Source: CAIMZW01 sp037133095
GTDB lineage: Bacteria > Actinomycetota > Actinomycetes > Nanopelagicales > Nanopelagicaceae
Reading direction: 5' to 3'
NCBI GenBank assembly: GCA_037133095.1
Contig: JBAXOT010000006.1
Location: forward strand, 1 to 64,000
DNA: 64,000 bases
Part shown: positions 8,633-15,760 of the stretch, in pieces
Layout of the letters: each line of letters begins with the position of its first letter
How positions within the stretch are numbered: position 1 is the stretch's first letter
Notes under the pieces: model-generated
The model's database searches: none
The model's input: the letters and a program-made list of their open reading frames with translations, nothing else
What the model was told of the DNA's origin: nothing
Position numbers and translations under genes: made by a program

Positions 8633-9853
8633 AGCCCAGATCAAGAGTGCGATGTCATAGAGAACTTTGATTGACCCGGCCGCAATCAGCGGTGCCCCAA
8701 GAGAGATTTGTTGTAGCCCGGCACTCACCGTGGGCGCGATTGGCCGTACCGAGTAGCGCGCAGCGTTTGTGACCGCGGCGGCAGCCATACGATCTTGCTC
8801 TGGCACTACCTCCATGATTAACGCCTGACGAGTGGGTATATCCATCTGAGAGAGCGAGGAGCGAAGCAAGAGAAAGATAATCGCAACGTGAAGGTTGCCT
8901 CCAAAAGCTGCGATGATAAGAAAAAGATTGCTCGCCAGATGTGTTGTCACCATCGTTGCTACGAGCCCAATGCGCTTTGCAACCAGAGGGGCCAGGAACA
9001 TGCTCATCGCGTTGAGCGCCGCGAAGCCAAAGAAGAGATAACCAAGGAGAGTGGCCGAAGCGTGATAACGAACCGTGAGGTAATAGGACAGCCAGGCTGA
9101 AGTCGTGAGTCCACCTGCAGCCGAATCAAAGGCAAAGAGGGTCGAGAGTTGGATGATCTGTGCACGTACGGGCGACCGTTTCAAACCGCGTCTGCGTACC
9201 AAAGGAGTTATGGGGGCCGGAATATCTATCGCGCGGGCGAGAAACCATCCCAGTACACCTAGCGGCACGAGTGAGTAAAAACCGATATAGGAATTTTCAA
9301 ATCGATGAATATGGCTGAGCCAGCCCTGGGTCAGCGCACCTAGTGAACCGAAGATCGCAGCGACGCCGTTATAGCGACCAAAGATTGCGGCAAATTTGCT
9401 GTGGTGGTGCTCCCCCGCCAGCATCGCTTGCTCCAAGGTGGTTGCCGGTCCATTGTCGTTAGCATCGGTTGAAAGAACTCCAGTTAGTCCAATGAGACCA
9501 ATACTCCACGGCGAAGGGTGCAGCGCAATTACCAACCCCGCCACTGCCAAGGTGGCATAGATCCAGCGATAGGCGCGCACCTGTCCGATTTGAGCGCCAA
9601 AGCGCAGGAGCACCAATGAAGAAAGAGCCGAACCTAAAACGATTGAACTGAGGAGTAATCCCACCTCCAACGTCGAGGCGCGACTGCGAGCTAACAGATG
9701 ACCGAGCAGGATCGCGGTGAAGCCATAAGCGAAAGCTCGGACTCCTTGTGCCGCGATTATGCGCGAGGTGTTGGTGGCTACTGCGCGCTCCGCACGACGC
9801 GAGAAAGGCTGTAAGCAAGAAAGATTGCTACAAAAGTTGGCACAATTGCCCAA
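8588..9853 (-). CDS. Major facilitator superfamily transporter
   Basis: A membrane protein of about 400 residues with 10-12 hydrophobic segments. The first cytoplasmic loop and the central charged loop (RRRGLKRSP) fit an MFS transporter, and a motif like QMDIPTRQALIMEVVP, near the tenth helix, is common in drug/metabolite efflux members. The start is unclear: the MFS-like sequence begins near TNTSRIIAAQG (about 9778), where no ATG or GTG exists in frame. The nearest upstream in-frame start is TTG at 9853, inside the FTR1-like gene, and the next is far upstream. I used 9853. It is downstream of the FTR1-like gene. Substrate unknown. Confidence 0.7.
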   Translation of the reverse strand: MGNCANFCSNLSCLQPFSRRAERAVATNTSRIIAAQGVRAFAYGFTAILLGHLLARSRASTLEVGLLLSSIVLGSALSSLVLLRFGAQIGQVRAYRWIYATLAVAGLVIALHPSPWSIGLIGLTGVLSTDANDNGPATTLEQAMLAGEHHHSKFAAIFGRYNGVAAIFGSLGALTQGWLSHIHRFENSYIGFYSLVPLGVLGWFLARAIDIPAPITPLVRRRGLKRSPVRAQIIQLSTLFAFDSAAGGLTTSAWLSYYLTVRYHASATLLGYLFFGFAALNAMSMFLAPLVAKRIGLVATMVTTHLASNLFLIIAAFGGNLHVAIIFLLLRSSLSQMDIPTRQALIMEVVPEQDRMAAAAVTNAARYSVRPIAPTVSAGLQQISLGAPLIAAGSIKVLYDIALLIWARKGRYLTRAISDRE

Positions 9854-10794
9854 GTAACGGCAGAGACTTTGAAGGTAGCAGTCAAGATAAACGAGACGAC
9901 GATTCCGGCAGCGATGCGCCAATCATCACCAATGATGAAGTCGACCCAGAACTCCCCAAAGGAGATTATGCCGGCGACCGCCTTACTCCGAGTCGGCGTC
10001 GCGACCTCCGTTTTCATAGATTGAACTTGAGTGCCCACTGATACGCGAGGCCTAGCCCGGGTACCTTTGAGAACTTCAACCATGATGAAGGAGAAGATTG
10101 CGACGCCAGCGATCAACGCTGGAACCGCCCAGTTATCCCCTGGCCATTTCGCATCCTTACCTGCAGATCCTTCGGCACCCCAGAAGATGCCAAATGCGGT
10201 GAGCATGATGCCAACACCAAATTTCATGGTGTTCTCGGGAACTTTGGCCAAAGGTGCGCGCAACGCGAAACCTGCGGCAGTGACAATTGCGACGGCACTT
10301 AACGCTGATACCGCTGCGAGAGTGACCTCGTGGGCGATGGTTCCGAAGGTGAGGACGATGAAAGCGACTTCCAAACCTTCAAGCAAAACTCCCTTGTAAG
10401 ACAGGGTGAATGCATACCAATCAGCGACGCCATGGCGAGTCTGCGCAGCAGCGATTCGTGCAGCAGCAATCTCTTCTTGAAAAATTTTCTCTTCATCATG
10501 CAACGCCTTGTAGCCACTCGAACGCATTATTGCTTTACGCAACCAGGTGAGTCCAAATACCAAAAGCAATCCACCAACGACGATGCGAAGGAATGAGATT
10601 GGCAGGTGAGAGATCGCCGGACCAAAGGCGGCGATTATCACTGCAAGGGTGAGCAACCCTGCGATAACTCCGCGCCAAGCTGATTTCCAATCGCGAGCCG
10701 TACCAGCCGCGAGTACGACGGTCACCGCTTCAACCGCTTCAACTGCGCAGGCAAAGAAGACAGAGATAAATAACGCTACTGACGTACCTTGCAT
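9778..10794 (-). CDS. FTR1/EfeU-like (COG4280-type) integral membrane protein
   Basis: A 338-residue protein with about seven transmembrane helices and an internal duplication. The first helix carries E19-x-x-E22 (CAVEAVEAV) and the fourth carries E139-G-L-E142 (LLEGLEVAF), resembling the REGLE motifs of FTR1/EfeU iron permeases but with the leading Arg missing. This pattern fits the uncharacterised COG4280 group. FTR1 proteins move ferric iron; whether this one does is unproven. It lies directly downstream of the ABC ATPase gene (25 nt gap) in the same run, with AGGAG before the ATG. Confidence 0.62.
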   Translation of the reverse strand: MQGTSVALFISVFFACAVEAVEAVTVVLAAGTARDWKSAWRGVIAGLLTLAVIIAAFGPAISHLPISFLRIVVGGLLLVFGLTWLRKAIMRSSGYKALHDEEKIFQEEIAAARIAAAQTRHGVADWYAFTLSYKGVLLEGLEVAFIVLTFGTIAHEVTLAAVSALSAVAIVTAAGFALRAPLAKVPENTMKFGVGIMLTAFGIFWGAEGSAGKDAKWPGDNWAVPALIAGVAIFSFIMVEVLKGTRARPRVSVGTQVQSMKTEVATPTRSKAVAGIISFGEFWVDFIIGDDWRIAAGIVVSFILTATFKVSAVTWAIVPTFVAIFLAYSLSRVVRSAQ

Positions 10795-10819
10795 AGTTAG
10801 GGCTCCTCAGCCTTGTTTA

Positions 10820-11998
10820 CTAAATAACTGACAACTCGAGAATTGCCGCATCAACCTCTGCCGACTTTTCACTCGGGAAAGCCATGCATTGATGTGGATC
10901 AATATAAATCTCAACTTTAGAGCCTCGGACCGTCGATTCTGCGGCAAAGACGCTAGAAATGACACCAATTTCGCACTCAACCACATGCTCATATCCACGG
11001 CCGCGATATGCGACATCTAAGACGATAGCTGGCAGGGAGTTGAAGTTTCGGCTATCCAGACTGGTTGCACTTGGGCGGATCAAGACTTCTACGCTTTGAC
11101 CGACCGTGAGGTCGGCTGTGGTGCGACATTCCAACGTGCGCTTGCCTACTGCTACTTCCACCTTTCGTCCCCGAACTTCGCTTACGGTGCCCAGGAAAGT
11201 TCCTGAGATCCCGGTGAAGGCTGCCACGAAACGATTCGCAGGATTGCGGTAGATCTCCTCAGGAGCGGCGATCTGTTGCAACTCTCCAGCCCGCAAAACA
11301 CCAATCTGATCGGCAAGTGCAAAAGCTTCGGATTGATCATGGGTGATGTAACAGGCGGTAGCTCCAATTTCGCGAGTGAGCGTTGCGATCTCAACTCGCA
11401 AGCGCTCTCGCAGATCTGCATCGAGGTTGGAAAGTGGCTCGTCAAAGAGCAGCAACGAAGGACGTCCCACGATTGCGCGTGCGAGGGCTACTCGTTGTTG
11501 CTCTCCCCCGGAAAGCTGAAACGGGTAGTTAGGACCCTTAGCCGAGAGCCCTACCCGTTCCAACGCTTCATTGACGCGGTGAGCACCCTCAACCTCATCC
11601 AGATTCCGCCGCTTTAATGCATAGGCTACATTTTCAAATGCCGTCATATGCGGCCAGAGCGCGTAGTCCTGAAAGACCATTGCTAGATCGCGCTTCTCCG
11701 GAGCCATATGGAAGGCGCCATCTGCAACAACGCGATCGTCGAAAGTTATCTTGCCGAAATCTAGACGCTCGATGCCAGCGATCGAACGAATCAAAGTTGA
11801 CTTACCCGATCCCGAAGGGCCGAGCAAAACAGTAAACGAACCTGGCTCAATCGTGAGATCGAAGTTGTTGAGCGCCTTCAGAGTTCCATAATGCTTTCCA
11901 GCGCCTCGGATCTCTACTCGAGAAGCGTCCACCTTGGAGTGGCTCTCACCATTGCGCTTCTTCATTTTTTTTTCTTTCTTCACTTTCTCGTCTTTCAT
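10820..11998 (-). CDS. ABC importer ATP-binding protein (PotA/FbpC/PhnT-like)
   Basis: A 392-residue ATPase with Walker A GPSGSGKSTL, Q-loop VFQDYALWPHM, signature LSGGEQQRVA, Walker B LLLFDEPLSNLD, H-loop ITHDQSEAF and a C-terminal TOBE-like domain (about residues 285-390), as in importers of iron, polyamines, sulfate or phosphonates. The ATG overlaps the permease stop as ATGA. The first 25 residues are an unusual Lys/Glu-rich extension containing an A9 tract (11965-11973) that leads directly into a second in-frame ATG at 11965. The genes for permease, ATPase and binding protein form one minus-strand set. Confidence 0.88.
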   Translation of the reverse strand: MKDEKVKKEKKMKKRNGESHSKVDASRVEIRGAGKHYGTLKALNNFDLTIEPGSFTVLLGPSGSGKSTLIRSIAGIERLDFGKITFDDRVVADGAFHMAPEKRDLAMVFQDYALWPHMTAFENVAYALKRRNLDEVEGAHRVNEALERVGLSAKGPNYPFQLSGGEQQRVALARAIVGRPSLLLFDEPLSNLDADLRERLRVEIATLTREIGATACYITHDQSEAFALADQIGVLRAGELQQIAAPEEIYRNPANRFVAAFTGISGTFLGTVSEVRGRKVEVAVGKRTLECRTTADLTVGQSVEVLIRPSATSLDSRNFNSLPAIVLDVAYRGRGYEHVVECEIGVISSVFAAESTVRGSKVEIYIDPHQCMAFPSEKSAEVDAAILELSVI

Positions 11999-13773
11999 CG
12001 TAAGTTTCCTAATCTCTTCCAGCCAGGCGGGGCGAATCGGTTAAAGAGGAAGAAGGCGATTGATACAACAACCAGCGCCCAAACGATCGAAAGGATCTCA
12101 ATCGCAGTGCCACCGCCGTAGTCAAAGCCCGCGAGTGACAACTCAATTCCGACAGCTACTGGGGGGCTCCCGGGTGGATATAGGAGTTCAGAGACAGGAA
12201 GTTCAAGGAGAGTTCCAGAGAAGGTCAGGAGCCAAGCGATCAAGAGCGGGCGCGCGATCAAAGGCATCGTTACATCAAGCCAGGCGCGCGGCGCAGCACT
12301 GCCATGGACTCGTGCCGCATCCATCATCGACTCTTGGATCTGGCCCATATTCCCTACGAGTGAACGCGAAGTAGATGGCAGAGCATTTGCAGAATAGGCC
12401 AGAGCTAGCAGGAAAGAAGTTCCATAAATGTGTAACCCGATATCGTTAATAAAACGGAGGTTGTAGGTAAAGATGTAGCCAATCGCGAAGACGATACCAG
12501 GCAAGGCGACAGCAGCAAGTAAGAAGAAATCAACGAAGCGTTTGGCTCGACTGTTACGCGTGGAGGTAAGGACTTTAGAGGCGATCGCCGCCAAGCTCAC
12601 GGCTAGAGTCGCGGCTATTAAAGACATCTCTGTTGAGTAGATGAGTGGATTACGCAAGAAGCGCGAGTGCAGCACGCGCGAGTAATTACTGAAATTTATG
12701 GAGTAGTGGCTGAGCAAACTCCCCAGACCTTCTAACATCGAGGCTGATATTGCTCCAAAGACTGGAATGCCGAGCATGATCAACAGGAGAACCACGATGT
12801 AAGAACTGGTCGAGATTTTGCCCAAGATTGAGAGTTTAGTAATTGTGGCTGGGCGAGTGCGACCGCTTAGGGTTCTAAAACTTCGCCCCCGCAGTGCACG
12901 GTTCTGAGCCAAGATTGCCAGAATCACCAGGGCTAGGAGTGTCAGGCTAGTGGCGGCCGAAACTGGAAAATTTACTGGGATCGAATTGATCCCTTGGTAG
13001 AGCTGGTACGTCGCTACGCTGAAATGACCGACGCTCGATAACGTAGAGGCAACTCCGAAGTCGCTAATCGCCTCCGCAAAGACAATCGCCATCGCAGAAA
13101 AAAGGGAAGGCATCAACAAACTAGCCATCACCTTAAAAGCTTCAAAACGCGAACCACCATGCACTCGAACCGCTTGTTCAAACTCCTCGCCTAAGCCACG
13201 CATGGCGTTCGCAATAACCAAGTAAGCAAAGGGAACGCCCTTCACCATCAAGACTAAACAGATACCCACAGGGCCGTAGAGCAGGTTGCGAATCGGGGAG
13301 ACAGATAACCCCATGATCTCCAGCACGCCGTGCTGTTCAAAGAGGCGTTGCCAACCAAGGGCAATCAAATACGAGGGAGCTAAAAAGAGAGCGAAGATTG
13401 TGGTGTTCCAAATAATACGCGCAGGTGAATTTGTGCGGAGTACCAACCAAGCCATCGACAAAGCAATTACCATCGCCCCAACCGCAGCAACGATGCCGAG
13501 AATCAAGGAATGTAAAAGTGCCAAACCATATGCGCCCGAGAATACCGGCTTAAAGCTGGCGAGAGTGAACCATTGTTGACCCTGGGACATCAACCGCGGA
13601 CTGAACGCGACCGATAGGAAGAGCAGTATCGGGATGACCAAGATAAAGGTGATGAGGGTCCAAAAGACCGTCATCGGAGTGACTCGGAAACGATTTAAGT
13701 TGCGTTTAAAGGGCGATGGACGATTCAAAAATGGCACCCGAGGGCGAACTAAGAGTTCACCATCGAGCGCCAT
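11995..13773 (-). CDS. ABC importer permease, two fused inner-membrane domains (FbpB/PhnU-V-like)
   Basis: A 592-residue protein containing two consecutive binding-protein-dependent permease domains (about residues 35-305 and 320-585), each with about six helices. EAA-loop sequences are visible in both halves: GGSRFEAFKVMASLLMPSL and the later ARVHGSAAPRAWLDVTMP. FbpB-type iron permeases and the PhnU/PhnV phosphonate permeases belong to this family. The gene overlaps the ATPase gene by 4 nt and follows the binding-protein gene at 13812-14870 after 38 nt, so all three are likely co-transcribed. Ligand inferred from context only. Confidence 0.87.
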   Translation of the reverse strand: MALDGELLVRPRVPFLNRPSPFKRNLNRFRVTPMTVFWTLITFILVIPILLFLSVAFSPRLMSQGQQWFTLASFKPVFSGAYGLALLHSLILGIVAAVGAMVIALSMAWLVLRTNSPARIIWNTTIFALFLAPSYLIALGWQRLFEQHGVLEIMGLSVSPIRNLLYGPVGICLVLMVKGVPFAYLVIANAMRGLGEEFEQAVRVHGGSRFEAFKVMASLLMPSLFSAMAIVFAEAISDFGVASTLSSVGHFSVATYQLYQGINSIPVNFPVSAATSLTLLALVILAILAQNRALRGRSFRTLSGRTRPATITKLSILGKISTSSYIVVLLLIMLGIPVFGAISASMLEGLGSLLSHYSINFSNYSRVLHSRFLRNPLIYSTEMSLIAATLAVSLAAIASKVLTSTRNSRAKRFVDFFLLAAVALPGIVFAIGYIFTYNLRFINDIGLHIYGTSFLLALAYSANALPSTSRSLVGNMGQIQESMMDAARVHGSAAPRAWLDVTMPLIARPLLIAWLLTFSGTLLELPVSELLYPPGSPPVAVGIELSLAGFDYGGGTAIEILSIVWALVVVSIAFFLFNRFAPPGWKRLGNLR

Positions 13774-13811
13774 GTACTTGATTACTTACTATCTACTATG
13801 TACTTCAAGGA

Positions 13812-14870
13812 TTACTTGGTGCGGATATTTGCCGTGAACCAGGCGTCAACTTCACTCTGGAGCGGACCCCATGTGTATGGATTGATGATCTGATAATCAG
13901 TTGGTATCACTGGAACATACTTATTTGGAGTAGTTCCTTTGATTGATGGGTAGCAGAGCACATCTGAGTTAACGGTTGCATCTGTGCTTGCCAGAATCGA
14001 CTGTCCGGCGGGTGAGAGCACGAACTTTACAAAGGCCTGTGCTCCAGCAATTTCTGCGGCTGGACGCTTAGCATCGATAGCCAAGGAGCTGGGCATCAAA
14101 GTTGGGCGACCCGGGTAAATGATTTTCGGAGTAAAACCAGCGACTGGTTTCGCGGTGAACTTGATGACTTCAGCGAGAGCTGCGGTGTTCTGTACCAAGC
14201 CCATGTTGATTTGACCGATTTCAAGAGCGTGGATCGTTGGACCGTTTTTATCGTTGACGACAAGGCCGTTCTGCTTTAACGAGAGGAGGTATGCCTTACC
14301 AGCATCCTCTGAACCAAGTTGGTTCATCAATCCGGCAATAAAAGGGTAGGTCGGTCCTGAGATGTTGGGATCGTTCATGCCGATCTGGCCCTTGTACGTT
14401 GAACGGGTCATCGCGTTGAGAGTGGTAGGCGGTTTAGGCATCTTCGCAGCGTTATAAATACCGGCAACCATCACCGTTGAGCCGGTGATTGCAAAGGAGT
14501 TGTTCTTAGGAGCTAAGCGCTTTCCTAGTTGTGAATAGTTTGGCTTGAAGGTGAGTGGAGCAAGGTTGCCGGCGCTATCAGCTGCAGCCGCCCATGTATC
14601 TCCATCGGCCCAGAAGAGACCCCACTGTGGGTTGGTTCCCTCTGCTGCCACCTTGGCAAGAAGTGGACCCGTAGAGCCACCAACATCGACAACCTGGTAG
14701 GTTGATTGGGAAGCGTTAAATGCCTTGATTTCATCCGGGGCATATCCAATAGCTTCATAAAGATTAATAGTGATTGGGGCAGCATGCGCAGCCTGTGCGC
14801 TCAAGCCCATCGCGGTAAAGACCAGCGAGGCGGCAATCGCCACACCTTTCTTGAATGAATTCACGGGCAT
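13812..14870 (-). CDS. Extracellular solute-binding protein of the FbpA/PhnS-like type (paralogue 2)
   Basis: A 352-residue secreted protein: signal peptide ending in AQAAHA near residue 30, no lipobox Cys. It is a clear paralogue of the protein at 7500-8561 (GSTGPLLAKVAAEG, IGMNDPNISGPTYP, INMGLVQNTAAL). It likewise lacks the tandem tyrosines of ferric-binding FbpA proteins. The ATG at 14870, with AGGAAG about 6 nt upstream, is preferred over one five codons earlier that lacks a ribosome binding site. As the first gene before the permease and ATPase, it is probably the main receptor of that importer. Confidence 0.85.
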   Translation of the reverse strand: MPVNSFKKGVAIAASLVFTAMGLSAQAAHAAPITINLYEAIGYAPDEIKAFNASQSTYQVVDVGGSTGPLLAKVAAEGTNPQWGLFWADGDTWAAAADSAGNLAPLTFKPNYSQLGKRLAPKNNSFAITGSTVMVAGIYNAAKMPKPPTTLNAMTRSTYKGQIGMNDPNISGPTYPFIAGLMNQLGSEDAGKAYLLSLKQNGLVVNDKNGPTIHALEIGQINMGLVQNTAALAEVIKFTAKPVAGFTPKIIYPGRPTLMPSSLAIDAKRPAAEIAGAQAFVKFVLSPAGQSILASTDATVNSDVLCYPSIKGTTPNKYVPVIPTDYQIINPYTWGPLQSEVDAWFTANIRTK

Positions 14871-15067
14871 CTGACTTCCTAACATTGGGTGGATGTGTAG
14901 GCGCAGTGAACCCCGACAAAGGTGAATTAAGGCATACGAAGGGTGAACGGATTGTTAAAGAAATACGAATTGAGGAAATTAATCCAACACTCATCCGAGA
15001 TAAGAATTTCGATGCTTGTCCCAGAGATTTCTATCAAGCGGCTGGGTGACCCAATTATTATGAATGG

Positions 15068-15152
15068 TGGTGGCGGGTGAAGGATTTGAACCTTCGAAGG
15101 CAGAGCCGGGGGATTTACAGTCCCCTCCCATTGGCCGCTCGGGCAACCCGCC
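15068..15152 (-). tRNA. tRNA-Tyr (GTA anticodon)
   Basis: An 85-nt class II tRNA on the minus strand. The 7-bp acceptor stem pairs GGCGGGT (5' end at 15152) with ACCCGCC. The anticodon loop reads ACTGTAAAT (anticodon GTA), the long variable arm expected of tRNA-Tyr follows, then a GGTTCAAATC T-loop, and CCA is encoded (15068-15070). It lies between the binding-protein gene and the HD-domain oxygenase gene. No duplicated 3' end indicating an integrated element was seen. Confidence 0.95.
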
Positions 15153-15211
15153 AGGGTCATTCTGTTACGGCAACCGCGTAAGAATAACGGAAACTGGGGT
15201 GAAGGCGTAAT

Positions 15212-15760
15212 TCAGTGCGGAAATGCCAAGAAATCAATCATTGGCTTGAAAGCGGAGAGATCGGGAATGGATTTACCCGCTATCTTCGCTTGGTCATCCC
15301 ACAGGCGGACCTGAATTGCGCCCTCAGCGCCAGGTAGTGCTAGGAAAGCTTGGCTTTCCATTTCGGTAAAGAAACCGCCCTGTAAGTTCAAGGTGTGAAC
15401 GCTGGCGGGCGAGAGTTGTGCAAAATATTTTGGATCAGAGGAGACCAGATATCGTTTGGCGGCTACATGAAGTTTTATTGGCTCGCTCACGGTTTGGGGA
15501 AAGCGGCGTCCTACCCATTCCGCCCCCACCACGTCGTGACGGGCATCAACACCTGCTTCTTGGGCACCGAGCGCATCTTCAACCAAGAGGTGCCCAATGT
15601 CATGTAACAACGCGGCAACCACCAGTTCATCACTCGCCTTTGCCTCAAGGGCAAGGGCAGCACATTGCAACATGTGCTCGACCAACATCACTTCTTCGCC
15701 GAGATACTCCGCGGATTCCCCGGAAGAAAAGAGTGCGGCGATTTCATCATAGGTTTTCAC
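15212..15760 (-). CDS. HD-domain mixed-valent diiron oxygenase, PhnZ/TmpB-like
   Basis: A 182-residue protein expected to cleave the C-P bond of an alpha-hydroxy phosphonate with O2, releasing phosphate. The iron ligands are in place: His29, His53-Asp54, His75, His98 and Asp155. Their spacing follows PhnZ (His34, His58-Asp59, His80, His104, Asp161, from memory) within one residue. Tyr19 and Glu22 match the PhnZ substrate-gated lid residues Tyr24 and Glu27, and His57 and Lys102 match the phosphonate-binding His62 and Lys108. These features separate it from ordinary HD phosphohydrolases. It overlaps the upstream 2-oxoglutarate oxygenase by 4 nt, the arrangement expected for the TmpA/TmpB pair. 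The substrate is inferred to be 1-hydroxy-2-(trimethylammonio)ethylphosphonate. Confidence 0.8.
   Translation of the reverse strand: MKTYDEIAALFSSGESAEYLGEEVMLVEHMLQCAALALEAKASDELVVAALLHDIGHLLVEDALGAQEAGVDARHDVVGAEWVGRRFPQTVSEPIKLHVAAKRYLVSSDPKYFAQLSPASVHTLNLQGGFFTEMESQAFLALPGAEGAIQVRLWDDQAKIAGKSIPDLSAFKPMIDFLAFPH

Noticed and set aside
13774..13811. Short repeats (AAGTACAT twice) between the binding-protein and permease genes
   Set aside because: Only two imperfect, short copies in an AT-rich 38-base gap; no hairpin or known site, so most likely chance.
7500..14870. Plain ferric iron ABC importer
   Set aside because: Family membership allows it, but the binding proteins lack the tandem tyrosines expected for Fe(III) chelation and the nearest metabolic genes are phosphonate-type oxygenases. 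Kept only as an alternative.
14886..15067. Possible small RNA or riboswitch upstream of the second binding-protein gene
   Set aside because: I found no stable hairpin series, known aptamer sequence or terminator in these 182 bases; it probably holds only the promoter of the importer operon.
15068..15152. tRNA-Tyr as attachment site of an integrated element
   Set aside because: No repeated copy of the tRNA 3' end, integrase gene or phage gene was found on either side.
15212..15760. Ordinary HD phosphohydrolase (nucleotide hydrolase)
   Set aside because: The extra His ligands, the Tyr/Glu lid pair and the partner oxygenase fit the diiron oxygenase branch better than a hydrolase.
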